From the NCBI GenBank assembly GCA_024103005.1, contig JAGFJA010000021.1, forward strand, positions 124,001-188,000: 64,000 bases of DNA, read 5' to 3'. Made by a program: the position numbers and the translations under genes. The stretch comes from Saprospiraceae bacterium (GTDB taxonomy: Bacteria > Bacteroidota > Bacteroidia > Chitinophagales > Saprospiraceae). The notes beneath the pieces are model-generated. The model was not told the DNA's origin. It saw only the letters and a list, made by a program, of their open reading frames with translations, and searched no databases. Shown here piece after piece: positions 44,561 through 53,641 of this stretch; position 1 is the stretch's first letter, and the number at the start of each line of letters is the position of its first letter.

Positions 44561-45547
44561 TTACCTTTTTCCGGCCTTTCTGTAAACTTCACTTATAATT
44601 TCTACTATCTTCATACCTTCAATAGCGTTGGTTGCGATGTCATTTCCGTCGGAAATGGCATCAATGACATTTTTAATAACAAGGGAATGTGTATTAGTAT
44701 TATCCAGCACAGGAAATTCATTTACTAAAATGTTGTCAGAATAATACAGGTCTATGTTTTCAAGGTATTGCCCACTCACTTGAATAGCTCCCTTCTCACC
44801 CATAATTAACACCCTGCTCACGATATTTTTCTCAGGGGCATTTATAGTATAGTGAAATACACCATTAGCTCCACCAGTGGTCACAAATGTAAATAAGCCA
44901 TTATCTTCAATATCAGGCACATAGTTGTGGACCAAATTTGATGTTTGCGCTCCGGTTATTTCAAGGTCACCAAATAACCAGTACAACAAATCAACAAAAT
45001 GAGAAAATTGAGTAAACAATGGCCCACCATCCTTCTCAATATTTCCTCTCCATTCATGAAAACTTCCATCTGCCCGAAGATAGTATCTCTTGTCTCTGTT
45101 CCAAACCAGCTGAATGTCAATCTCCGCTATCTTACCCAAATTTTGGCTGTCAATCAATTGCTTTAAAAACAACGCATTTGAAGTGTACCTGTTCTGCATA
45201 ACACAGAAAACCTTAACATGTTTCTTTAATGCGTGGAATATAACCTGCTCTGCGTCTCTCTTTGTCAGACTCATCGGCTTTTCTATAACTACATGTTTGC
45301 CGGCAGAAATACAGGCAATGGCATGTTGAGCATGCAGTCCGTTAGGTGTGCAGATATTTACCACAGAAATTTCAGGATGTTTTTCAAGCATTTTTTCCAA
45401 ATCGGCATAAACCGGGATGCCCTCCCAAGTTAAGTCACTGAGGTTCGGATCACAAATAGCAACTACGGCAGCCCCCACTTGCATTCTGATGGATTGCAAG
45501 TGTTTACGCCCGATATGACCAAATCCAAGTAAACCAAATTTTATCAT
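44561..45547 (-). CDS. Gfo/Idh/MocA-family NAD(P)-dependent oxidoreductase
   Basis: A 328-residue oxidoreductase. The Rossmann motif GLLGFGHIGRKH (5-16) is at the N-terminus, followed by VNICTPNGLHAQHA, the conserved EKP (HVVIEKPMSLT, with the catalytic Lys) and a C-terminal GFO_IDH_MocA domain with EWRGNIEKDGGPLFTQFSHFVDLL. This last stretch, with GGG/GGP-x-x-x-x-x-SH, is seen in sugar-nucleotide dehydrogenases such as WbpB/WlbA, which oxidise UDP-GlcNAcA in surface glycan synthesis. Position beside the flippase and transferases fits that, but the substrate is not proven. The ATG at 45547 gives a proper N-terminus; the in-frame upstream extension has no similarity. Confidence 0.87.
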   Translation of the reverse strand: MIKFGLLGFGHIGRKHLQSIRMQVGAAVVAICDPNLSDLTWEGIPVYADLEKMLEKHPEISVVNICTPNGLHAQHAIACISAGKHVVIEKPMSLTKRDAEQVIFHALKKHVKVFCVMQNRYTSNALFLKQLIDSQNLGKIAEIDIQLVWNRDKRYYLRADGSFHEWRGNIEKDGGPLFTQFSHFVDLLYWLFGDLEITGAQTSNLVHNYVPDIEDNGLFTFVTTGGANGVFHYTINAPEKNIVSRVLIMGEKGAIQVSGQYLENIDLYYSDNILVNEFPVLDNTNTHSLVIKNVIDAISDGNDIATNAIEGMKIVEIISEVYRKAGKR

Positions 45548-45651
45548 CCTAACTATCCTGTATAAAGGTGTAATATTACAAAAACCTGACAATGTTGACT
45601 TCTAAATTCACCTATTTAGTCAATGGTATCTGAAAATCCAGATTTTTTTAT

Positions 45652-47013
45652 TTAAATATTTGATCCATGACCTTTGTATTCTGTAAGTGGCAAGGAGCTA
45701 ATCAGCCAGCCTTCTTCCTTTCCTGTCAAAGTATGAATACTTTTTTTTATCCCCGCTACCCATACAATCTCGTTATTGTACAAAACAACCGGCTGGACCT
45801 TCTTATCCATGTAGTCCAGTTTGGCATTGGTGTAAATATCCTGCAACTTTTGTTTCTGCCCGCCCATGCCGAGTGACCTGATTTTGTCGCCATCCATTCT
45901 CGTACGCACCATTATAGATTTATCGTCTGATATTGTCAACTTTATTTCATGGATATCAGGTACTTTCATAGATTTCTTTATGGTAAAATAATTGTTCCCA
46001 AAAGTAAATTCTCCTTCCTCTAAATCAATTACAGCAGGTATTAAATCAATCTCTTCATTCAGGTAAATAATTTTTTTTCTGTCACTTACAGCAATAGCTC
46101 TGTTGTTAAAAAATTTTGCTCCACTCCTGCCCTCTTTCAGACACCTTACCATATCTTCCGCATCCGATATAGAAAAATTAAGATCATACATCCATGTTTT
46201 CACAATAAAAGGCAACAAATCTTTGTCCTCTAAATTATTTAAATCGAGCTTAGTTCCATAAGGATTAGCAATGAGCCGCTGTTCAAGCTCCTTTTTTACC
46301 CGACCATCCACATATTCAAAATATTCATTCTGAATATCCATCACATGTGTCATCTTTGCCTTCAATCCCGGAAATTCACTATATAGCTCCGGCAATATTT
46401 TATTTCTCAAAAAGTTTCGTCGGTATTTATTTTCCAGGTTGCTTTTATCAATCCTAAAAGAAACACCACTTAATTCAAGAAAAGAAAGTAAAGTTGACTT
46501 TTCAAAGTTCAACAACGGCCTGAAAATTTTTCCATTGTGTAGAGGAATTCCGCGAAGTCCTTTAGGCCCGGAGCCTCTGATTAAGTTAATGAAAAATGTT
46601 TCTATTTGATCTTCCATTTGATGACCTGTGAGAATATAATCTATTTGATGCTCATTGCGCAGCTGATCAAACCAGTCATACCTCAGTTTTCTTGCTGCTT
46701 CCTGTATTGATAATCCTGTTTCTTTTGCTGTTGACTTAGTATCAAATTTTCTGATAAACAGCATTATATCATTGTCTTCACAAAACAGTTTAACTAAATT
46801 TTCATCTGCATCACTATCATCACCACGTAAATCAAAATTACAATGAGCAACAATGATATCAAGATTCGCCATTTGACATAATTTAAGCAGCGCCATAGAA
46901 TCCGGACCTCCGCTCACAGCAACCAAATACCGCAGAAAACGAACTTCTTCTCCGATATTTTCAGCCATGCTTCTGTTAAATTGATGCAAAATGTTATTCA
47001 AAAAAGACTTCAT
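45652..47013 (-). CDS. tilS: tRNA(Ile)-lysidine synthetase
   Basis: Converts C34 of the CAT-anticodon tRNA-Ile to lysidine, so that it reads AUA; essential. The 453-residue protein carries the PP-loop SGGPDSMALL (34-43), NFDLRGDDSDADE, and TGHQMEDQIETFFINLIRGSG, and a C-terminal TilS domain with MVRTRMDGDKIRSLGMGGQKQKLQD. Length and domain order match the E. coli enzyme (432 residues). The start is ATG at 47013; a TTG three codons upstream is possible. A TACCTTTG element lies about 40 bases upstream. Confidence 0.94.
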   Translation of the reverse strand: MKSFLNNILHQFNRSMAENIGEEVRFLRYLVAVSGGPDSMALLKLCQMANLDIIVAHCNFDLRGDDSDADENLVKLFCEDNDIMLFIRKFDTKSTAKETGLSIQEAARKLRYDWFDQLRNEHQIDYILTGHQMEDQIETFFINLIRGSGPKGLRGIPLHNGKIFRPLLNFEKSTLLSFLELSGVSFRIDKSNLENKYRRNFLRNKILPELYSEFPGLKAKMTHVMDIQNEYFEYVDGRVKKELEQRLIANPYGTKLDLNNLEDKDLLPFIVKTWMYDLNFSISDAEDMVRCLKEGRSGAKFFNNRAIAVSDRKKIIYLNEEIDLIPAVIDLEEGEFTFGNNYFTIKKSMKVPDIHEIKLTISDDKSIMVRTRMDGDKIRSLGMGGQKQKLQDIYTNAKLDYMDKKVQPVVLYNNEIVWVAGIKKSIHTLTGKEEGWLISSLPLTEYKGHGSNI

Positions 47014-47050
47014 ACCACTCAATATAGTTTATCTTTATACGTTATGAAAA

Positions 47051-47058
47051 CAAAGGTA
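47051..47058 (-). promoter_or_regulatory. Putative -7 promoter element for tilS
   Basis: Minus-strand TACCTTTG matches TANNTTTG and is 38 bases from the tilS ATG. No good -33 match is evident. Confidence 0.45.
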
Positions 47059-47112
47059 ACACTATGCTGTTAGCTTATTCTCTCTTTCATATAATTTATT
47101 AAACTCTTTAAT

Positions 47113-47694
47113 ATGTGCTATATTAAACATTTTATACTTTCATTTATTCTTATTGGTTCATTTGCAGCCTGTAAATCCAATTCCGATAATAACGGGACAA
47201 CTGCCACTTCTCAAAACAAAAATGAAGATGCTTTAAATAAAATGTATAATGAACCCGGATATGAGCGCGTGGTTGACACACCGGCGACCGCCGGTTTCCG
47301 CCCTACACTTCCCCTTGACCAGGCAGCATTTAAAACTGAGAAAAAGGAAGATCAGACCAGGTTAACTAATGAATTTGATTTTATGTTTGATCGGAACTGG
47401 AAAGTCGATGGTCGTATCCGTGCAGATCAGGATAAAGTTATCAAAAAAGAGCAGGAAGAGTACACTTTTAACAGAGATGGCAGTTACACCAGCCTAATTG
47501 ATGGTAAACAAGGTGGCGGCACCTGGAAGGGACGAATGCAGAATAATGCACCTATTATTACCATTTTCCCTAATGACCTAAAAGAAAAAGTCAGTGAATG
47601 GACCATTAAAAATACGGGCAAAAATATGATTTGGGTCGGAACAACCAGTTATAACGACAACGCCTTTATGGTACATTTTGTATTAAAAAAATAA
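47113..47694 (+). CDS. Putative lipoprotein with a lipocalin-like domain
   Basis: A 193-residue exported lipoprotein with leader MCYIKHFILSFILIGSFAAC and lipobox SFAAC (Cys20), then a polar Asn/Thr/Ser-rich linker. The C-terminal 100 residues contain W-x-V-DGRIRADQD, YTFNRDGSYTSLIDGKQGG, GTWKGR and a final run of beta strands, the usual pattern of small lipocalin-like domains in Bacteroidota lipoproteins. I cannot name a family with certainty and the ligand is unknown. It is transcribed divergently from tilS and upstream of the PD40-SPOR gene with a 54-base gap, so they may be co-transcribed. Confidence 0.75.
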   Translation: MCYIKHFILSFILIGSFAACKSNSDNNGTTATSQNKNEDALNKMYNEPGYERVVDTPATAGFRPTLPLDQAAFKTEKKEDQTRLTNEFDFMFDRNWKVDGRIRADQDKVIKKEQEEYTFNRDGSYTSLIDGKQGGGTWKGRMQNNAPIITIFPNDLKEKVSEWTIKNTGKNMIWVGTTSYNDNAFMVHFVLKK

Positions 47695-47748
47695 TGAATA
47701 TAAATATTATTGTTTATATTTGTCCTATATATTAAAAATTTAAGTAAT

Positions 47749-50019
47749 ATGATAAGTCAGGCACACAAAAGCATCCTTTTCCTTTCCTTGTTCTTGATGA
47801 TATCCTACTGTTTATCAGGACAAAATGAAAATGCCATTTTTTCGGTTCAAAAAGCTGATTTAAATAAAGATGTACTGGAATACAGCCCTTTATTTTTAAG
47901 TGGTCAGTGGGTTTATACCCAGTTGGAAAACGAAGGAGTGATAATGTATTCTCTGGGAAGTGATGTCAGTACACCAATCACAGGGTTTAATCTAAGAAAA
48001 AGTAATGTAACGGGGTTTGCCAAATCAAATCAAGGCGGACTGATTGCTATTTCATACGGTGACAGAAAGACTAACGTTCCGGCAAAGCTTATGAACAATA
48101 AAATTTGGTTTGCCTATCAGGACAAAACGGGTTTTGCAAGCAAATACTTTGAGTTTGTATTAAACAGTGACCAATACTCCTGTACGACACCGTTTATAAG
48201 CCCTGACGGTACAAAGTTATATTTTTCGTCAGACATGCCGGGAGGTTATGGCGGATTTGACCTATATGTGTGTGACTACAGGGGTAAAGAATGGAGTAAA
48301 CCAAGAAATCTGGGCTCTAAGGTAAATAGTGAAAAAGACGAAGTTTACCCATTTCTGGTTGATGACCTTTTGTTTTTCTCGAGTAATGGACATGGAGCCT
48401 CCCGCATGGATATCTTCATAGCAGATATGGCTAATGACAAAGGCAGAATGGTAATCAACGCAGGTGTGCCAATAAACAGTCCGGCCGATGACTATGCCAT
48501 GACCTTCGACAATAATACAAGAACAGGGTATTTCCTGTCCGATCGTGATGGTGTCAATGGAAAGGCATTTAAAGTAACCAATGACAAAAAACTGGTTTTG
48601 ATTAACATTAAAACCAATGAGGATAATAGTCCGATATCCGGAGCTAAGCTGGATCTGTCAAGATGTCGTAAAAATCCGATGTATGCCAACAGTAAGGGCA
48701 GCATCATCTTACCGGTTCCTCCGGGAGAAGATTGTTATGCTCAAGTAGGGAAAGTAGGCTACAATGCGACTACTTTTATTTTAAACTATAATGACATAAC
48801 CGGTCTGAAAAAATCAATCGATATCTTTCTCTCACAGGAAGGTGTTTTCTATAAGGGCCGGGTAACGGATTTGGAAGGCAATCCGGCACCTGAAGTGGAA
48901 CTGTCAATTATAGACCAGGCAACAGGTGAATTGCAATATGTTTATACGGATGATAACGGTTATTACTCCATTGCTCTGGAACCTTTATCATTTTATCTTA
49001 TCAGATCAAAAAGTAATTATTACAATACTAAAGAAACAAAGTTTTCAACACAGGCTTCTGTTCCCGCAAATATCTTAGGGACCATCCAGCTTCAATCCAA
49101 TGGGGTAAAGCCACCTTCAATCAGGCAGGCAGCAAGCATGGATAATGTCAAAGTAACTGAAAAAACCAACGGTGATGGAAGTGGTTCGGTAACAGACTAT
49201 GTAGAGACCGGTGTGGCAAAAAAAATAGAAAGCGTTAAAGGTGAAGAAACGACAATCACTGAAGCTCAAAAAATGATGGATGAAAATGACAAAAAAGTGA
49301 GAGCAGAAGACCCCAAAATCAGTCAGGAACAAAATATTCAACCATCCGTCATCTCAGATAGCCCGGTTATCATATCAAAACCTGCTGAAGAAAAACAAAA
49401 TGAAGTGGTGAGATACGCTATCCAGTTGGCAGCTATTTCAGCCGGAAACAACAATATCAAAGGTTTTGAAGAACAAACAGCCGGTCGAGGTCAGATATTT
49501 ATTGTCAGGGAAAATAATTTGAATAAAGTCAGACTTGGCTTTTTCAATTCAAGGGAAGATGCCGCTGCTGTAAAAGAAAAATTACCGGAAGAGCTCAGAA
49601 AAGGTTTTATCGTCGAAGTAAGCGAAAAGGAATACAATCAAATCCTTCAATCTTTTAAATCAAATTCCAAAAATTCAACAAATGAAACAAATCATAATTT
49701 AAATGCGCAGACTTCTAACAATGACACAAAACCTACAGACAATCAACCTGTTGTTACAACAAGTACGCCTACAAATATAAAAATAGAATATAAGGTCAGA
49801 CTCTCAACTCTACAGAATGTTAAATTATTTGATGGTTCAAAAGTAAAGAAATTTGGTCTGATAGAAGAAGTGAAAAATGGTAATCTGACAACATTCTACC
49901 TATCCGGCTTTGAAAATAAAGAGGAGGCAAGACAGGCCTTTTTAGAAGCCAAAAATGCCGGATTTCCAAGAGCTCAGCTTATTAAGGTGGTGAATGGAGA
50001 GTATTCTGTTGAAGAATAA
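47749..50019 (+). CDS. Exported PD40 beta-propeller protein with carboxypeptidase-like and two SPOR-like domains
   Basis: A 756-residue exported protein. Signal peptide to about residue 24 (YCLSGQ). A PD40/WD40-like propeller region shows repeats such as FISPDGTKLYFSSD, DEVYPFLVDDLLFFSSNG and DYAMTFDNNTRTGYFLSDRDG. A carboxypeptidase regulatory-like domain follows (FYKGRVTDLEGNPAPEVELSI ... YVYTDDNGYYSI). After a low-complexity Thr/Lys/Glu linker come two SPOR-like modules (VRYAIQLAAISAG... and IEYKVRLSTLQNV...), the last ending at the C-terminus. PD40 plus regulatory-like domains are typical of T9SS-linked envelope proteins such as PorE, but those end in an OmpA domain. SPOR domains bind glycan strands lacking stem peptides, so this protein could tether to peptidoglycan in a different way. 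The start is the ATG that gives the signal peptide. Confidence 0.82.
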   Translation: MISQAHKSILFLSLFLMISYCLSGQNENAIFSVQKADLNKDVLEYSPLFLSGQWVYTQLENEGVIMYSLGSDVSTPITGFNLRKSNVTGFAKSNQGGLIAISYGDRKTNVPAKLMNNKIWFAYQDKTGFASKYFEFVLNSDQYSCTTPFISPDGTKLYFSSDMPGGYGGFDLYVCDYRGKEWSKPRNLGSKVNSEKDEVYPFLVDDLLFFSSNGHGASRMDIFIADMANDKGRMVINAGVPINSPADDYAMTFDNNTRTGYFLSDRDGVNGKAFKVTNDKKLVLINIKTNEDNSPISGAKLDLSRCRKNPMYANSKGSIILPVPPGEDCYAQVGKVGYNATTFILNYNDITGLKKSIDIFLSQEGVFYKGRVTDLEGNPAPEVELSIIDQATGELQYVYTDDNGYYSIALEPLSFYLIRSKSNYYNTKETKFSTQASVPANILGTIQLQSNGVKPPSIRQAASMDNVKVTEKTNGDGSGSVTDYVETGVAKKIESVKGEETTITEAQKMMDENDKKVRAEDPKISQEQNIQPSVISDSPVIISKPAEEKQNEVVRYAIQLAAISAGNNNIKGFEEQTAGRGQIFIVRENNLNKVRLGFFNSREDAAAVKEKLPEELRKGFIVEVSEKEYNQILQSFKSNSKNSTNETNHNLNAQTSNNDTKPTDNQPVVTTSTPTNIKIEYKVRLSTLQNVKLFDGSKVKKFGLIEEVKNGNLTTFYLSGFENKEEARQAFLEAKNAGFPRAQLIKVVNGEYSVEE

Positions 50020-50063
50020 ACAAATTAAAAAGGCGAACAATTGTTCGCCTTTTTAATTTGTTT
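50018..50063. terminator. 46-base perfect palindrome, bidirectional terminator
   Basis: A fully symmetrical inverted repeat with 23-base arms and no unpaired loop bases, centred between 50040 and 50041. The core is GGCGAACAATTGTTCGCC, flanked on the two sides by A5 and T5 and then AT-rich arms. It begins within the stop codon of the PD40-SPOR gene and lies 24 bases from the convergent fumarylacetoacetase stop, so it can terminate both. Confidence 0.85.
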
Positions 50064-50086
50064 TCAAGGTTTTACTTTAGAATAAT

Positions 50087-51322
50087 TTATTCTAAAACGG
50101 TCCCCGTCGCCTCGCCAAAGCCAACAACGATGCCATCTGCTTCTGACCGTGCTTTCAGTTTAATGGTATCTCCATCCAATAAAAAGCTCCGAGTGGACCC
50201 ATCATTTAGCTGAATCGGTTGAGTTCCCTTCCATGAAATCTCAAGCATTGAACCAAAAGAAGATTTTTCTTTACCGGATATTGTCCCGGATGCCATCAGA
50301 TCGCCTATTCTAATATTACAACCATTGACAGTGTGATGTGCCAGTTGTTGTACCATCGTCCAGTATAAAAACTTAAAATTTGTTTCACAAATGACAGTCT
50401 CTATACCTTCCTTAGTTATCAGGGACGCAGTGATAGGAATGTCAAAACTGTGGTTCCCCTTCTGCTGTAAATAAGGCAATACCGGAGTATCCTGAACAGG
50501 TCCATTTGTTCTGAAAGGTTCAAGAGCCTCCATAGTAATAACCCATGGGGAAATTGTAGATGCGAAATTCTTCCCTAAAAACGGTCCCAACGGTACATAT
50601 TCCCAACGCTGGATATCTCTCGCAGACCAATCATTAAAAAGCACCATTCCGAATATATAATCTTCAGCACTGTTTACATCAACCGTATCTCCCAGTTGTG
50701 TTTCTTTACCAACTATGAAAGCCATCTCCACTTCAATATCCAACTCTTTGGTCTTTCCAAAGGAAGGAATTCCGGTTTCCTTATTAGGTATCTGTCCGGC
50801 AGGTCTTATAAAATCAGTACCCGACACTACTATAGAAGATGCTCTGCCATGATATCCCACTGGAAGATGCGTCCAATTGGGCATAAGGGCATTCTCCGGA
50901 CCTCTGAACATGCAGCCTACATTAAAAGCATGCTCCTTACTTGAATAAAAGTCTGTATAATCACCGACTGAAACAGGTAAAGCCATCCTTACCATATTTG
51001 CATCAAGAAGATAACTGTCCCGATCCAAAGCAAATTGTCCGGCAAAGTCTGCATCGCTGAAGAAAGTCTGTATAGTTTTACGGATTTTGCCGGTAACCTT
51101 TTTGCCAAGTCCAATAAAACCATTCAGGCTATCTTGTATAAAAATGCCATAAGGGAGATCTAGATCGTTAAAAACACCGGCATCTTGTAAAATGTCAAGC
51201 ACAATGACAAAATTGCCAATCCTACTTACTATCAATTTTTCATCCTGAATTGACGCCACTCCAAAGGGAATATTGTAAATACTAAAATCTGAAGTCTTAT
51301 CTATTTCCAACCAACTCTTCAT
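50087..51322 (-). CDS. fahA: Fumarylacetoacetase
   Basis: Hydrolyses fumarylacetoacetate to fumarate and acetoacetate, the last step of tyrosine/phenylalanine breakdown through homogentisate. The 411-residue protein has the N-terminal SH3-like domain (NIPFGVASIQDE) and a FAH-fold catalytic domain with PVSVGDYTDFYSSKEHA, LPVGYHGRASSIVVSG, DIEVEMAFIVGK (metal-binding acidic residues), FNDWSARDIQRWEYVPLGPF and GDLMASGTISG. Length and motifs match the eukaryotic-type enzyme closely. Seven bases separate its start from the metF stop, so the two form an operon. No homogentisate dioxygenase or isomerase gene is in view. Confidence 0.95.
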   Translation of the reverse strand: MKSWLEIDKTSDFSIYNIPFGVASIQDEKLIVSRIGNFVIVLDILQDAGVFNDLDLPYGIFIQDSLNGFIGLGKKVTGKIRKTIQTFFSDADFAGQFALDRDSYLLDANMVRMALPVSVGDYTDFYSSKEHAFNVGCMFRGPENALMPNWTHLPVGYHGRASSIVVSGTDFIRPAGQIPNKETGIPSFGKTKELDIEVEMAFIVGKETQLGDTVDVNSAEDYIFGMVLFNDWSARDIQRWEYVPLGPFLGKNFASTISPWVITMEALEPFRTNGPVQDTPVLPYLQQKGNHSFDIPITASLITKEGIETVICETNFKFLYWTMVQQLAHHTVNGCNIRIGDLMASGTISGKEKSSFGSMLEISWKGTQPIQLNDGSTRSFLLDGDTIKLKARSEADGIVVGFGEATGTVLE

Positions 51323-51329
51323 ATTTCAA

Positions 51330-52286
51330 TTATATAATCTGCGAACAAATTTTCTTAACCGTCAATGCATCACTCATGGTGTAAAAATGCAGACAAGGAA
51401 CTCCTTTTTCTTTCAACTCTCTGGATTGTGCGATACACCATTCAATACCTATTTGTTTCAACTCCTCATCCGTATCAGCCTTGCGGGCTTCGTTTACCAG
51501 TTCATTCGGCAAGTTAACAAAGAAATTTCTTGGAATGGAATTCAATTGATACATCCTGGTCAGTGGTTTCAATCCCGGGATAATGGGCACATTGATACCT
51601 ATTTTTCTGCATGATTCGACAAAGTCAAAAAAGACCTGATTGTCAAAAAACATCTGCGTCACAATATAATCGGCCCCTGCATCCACTTTAGCTTTTAGGT
51701 ATAACAAATCCAACTCCTTATTTGGAGATTCAAAGTGCTTCTCAGGGTAACCTGCTACTCCGATACAAAAATCTGTTGGATTCCCTTTATCTATGTTCGA
51801 ATCCAGATACGTTCCATTATTCATGCCTACTATCTGATGAATCAAATCAACTGCATACTGATGACCATCGGGTTCAGGAGTAAACTTATCTTCAAATTTC
51901 CGGGCATCACCTCTGAGTGCCAGAATATTCTGAATACCCAAAAAATTCAGGTCTATGAGTGCATTCTCCGTATCTTCCACCGTAAAACCACCACAAATTA
52001 AGTGCGGTATGGCATCTACCCCATACCGGTGCATGATGGCAGAACAAATTCCAACTGTTCCCGGACGCTTTCTTATTGAAGTTTTCTGATAATACCCGGA
52101 AGGTTGCATTTTATAAAGATACTCCTCACGATGATAAGTTACATCAACGAAGGGAGGCTTAAACTCCATTAATGGATCAAGTGCTTTAAAAATTGCTTGC
52201 ATACTTCCACCCTTCAACGGAGGCAGAATCTCAAAAGATACAAGTGTTTTTCCCTTTTCCTTGTTTAAATATTCAGTAACTTTCAT
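51330..52286 (-). CDS. metF: Methylenetetrahydrofolate reductase
   Basis: FAD-dependent reduction of 5,10-methylene-THF to 5-methyl-THF for methionine synthesis. The 318-residue TIM-barrel protein has the N-terminal SFEILPPLKGGS stretch with the catalytic Glu, FVDVTYHREE, PHLICGGFT, NILALRGDARK, and YIVTQMFFDNQVFFDFVE, all typical of bacterial MetF. It is the first of a two-gene unit with fahA seven bases downstream. A TACTTTTG element (52309-52316, minus strand) 22 bases before the ATG is a possible -7 box, though a -33 partner is not apparent. The 203-base gap upstream holds nothing else that I recognise. Confidence 0.94.
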   Translation of the reverse strand: MKVTEYLNKEKGKTLVSFEILPPLKGGSMQAIFKALDPLMEFKPPFVDVTYHREEYLYKMQPSGYYQKTSIRKRPGTVGICSAIMHRYGVDAIPHLICGGFTVEDTENALIDLNFLGIQNILALRGDARKFEDKFTPEPDGHQYAVDLIHQIVGMNNGTYLDSNIDKGNPTDFCIGVAGYPEKHFESPNKELDLLYLKAKVDAGADYIVTQMFFDNQVFFDFVESCRKIGINVPIIPGLKPLTRMYQLNSIPRNFFVNLPNELVNEARKADTDEELKQIGIEWCIAQSRELKEKGVPCLHFYTMSDALTVKKICSQII

Positions 52287-52489
52287 CGATAAATTTCAAA
52301 ATGCATGGCAAAAGTAAGGTTTGTTGGAATAAAATAAGGCTTCAAAATCAATTTTCATTTTACAAAGTCTATTTCATCGGTTAGTATTGTGTCAATTTCT
52401 CCGATGAATGAGAAAAATCAACCAAGCATGATATATCATCCGATCTAAAAGATTTTAATCTCTAAAAGAATACTTTTTACGAAAAAAAT

Positions 52490-53641
52490 TTATTCCTGAA
52501 GCTTATTTTGTTTTGTTTCTTTTAAACTGCCCGAAAATAAGCGATAGCCATTAAACCTGCATTCCAGCGGACCATTAAACAAGATGTGCTTTTTTAATGG
52601 TTTCAGGCCAATATATTTCATCGCTTGAGCATTGGAAGAAAAAATCCATGCATCACTCCCGGAGCATTTGTGTTTTAAATGTGTGCCAATATCTTCATAA
52701 AACCGATACACATCAGATACCTTCATCCGCTCATCATATGGCGGATTCATGATGATGGTAGCATTCTCCTGTTTGACATTGAAAAAATCAAAATGGCTGG
52801 TAATAATTCCATTCCTGAAAGGTAACTTTTCCATATTTGTTTTGATATTATCGACGGCTATGCGACTTTTATCTGAGGCAAATATCGGAGGCAGATCATA
52901 TTTTATCTTTTGCACAGCCTCAGAAACTACTTTTTTCCAGAGATGCTTATCAAAATTTTTCCACCTGTGAAATGCAAATCTCTTTCTGCAAAACTGAGGC
53001 GGAATAGATGCGGCCATCATCCCGGCTTCTATCGGAATCGTTCCGGATCCCGCCATAGGATCTATGAACATGGAGCGGCGATCCCACCCTGAAAGAAACA
53101 CCAACCCGGCTGCCAATACCTCTGACATGGGCGCACTCACCGTCTTAGTACGATAACCTCTCTTATGCAGTGAGTCCCCTGAACTGTCAGCGGATAAGGT
53201 TACCATATCACCGGTTATGCGTACATTGAGTCTAAAATCAGGGTTTTCGGTATCAATGGAAGGTCTGACTCCAAACACAGCTCTCATTCGATCAACAATA
53301 CCATCCTTGATCTTATGAATCACAAACTGAGAATGGGTAAAATACTCGGAATGTGCTACTACATCAATCGCAAATGTATCGTCGGGTCTCAGATAATGCG
53401 AGAAATTATAAGCCCTTATTTTTTGATAGAGTGTATCAATATCCCGTGCAATAAATTGGTGAAAGGGAATCAAGACCCGCAATGCTGTTCTGAGTTCGTA
53501 ATTTGCACGATACAATAATTCTTTATCCCCAAAGCAAGTCACTGCTCTGACCCCAATGGCAATATCCTTAGCACCAAGTACTTTCAACTCATCTGCCAGT
53601 ACTTGTTCCAAACCCTTAAAAGTGGTAATCGCTATTTCCAT
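52490..53641 (-). CDS. THUMP-domain rRNA (guanine-N2) methyltransferase, RlmL-like
   Basis: A 383-residue RNA methyltransferase. The N-terminal ferredoxin-like/THUMP region begins MEIAITTFKGLEQVLADEL and includes LRVLIPFHQFIARDIDTLYQ. The catalytic part has IDPMAGSGTIPIEAGMMA, FASDKSRIAVDN, and the NPPY motif of N2-guanine methyltransferases (IIMNPPYDER). It matches the RlmL N-terminal half that modifies 23S G2445; the C-terminal RlmK half of E. coli RlmKL is absent, as is common outside gammaproteobacteria. Its ATG overlaps the stop of the upstream carboxylase gene by one base (TAATG), so translation is coupled. Confidence 0.9.
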   Translation of the reverse strand: MEIAITTFKGLEQVLADELKVLGAKDIAIGVRAVTCFGDKELLYRANYELRTALRVLIPFHQFIARDIDTLYQKIRAYNFSHYLRPDDTFAIDVVAHSEYFTHSQFVIHKIKDGIVDRMRAVFGVRPSIDTENPDFRLNVRITGDMVTLSADSSGDSLHKRGYRTKTVSAPMSEVLAAGLVFLSGWDRRSMFIDPMAGSGTIPIEAGMMAASIPPQFCRKRFAFHRWKNFDKHLWKKVVSEAVQKIKYDLPPIFASDKSRIAVDNIKTNMEKLPFRNGIITSHFDFFNVKQENATIIMNPPYDERMKVSDVYRFYEDIGTHLKHKCSGSDAWIFSSNAQAMKYIGLKPLKKHILFNGPLECRFNGYRLFSGSLKETKQNKLQE

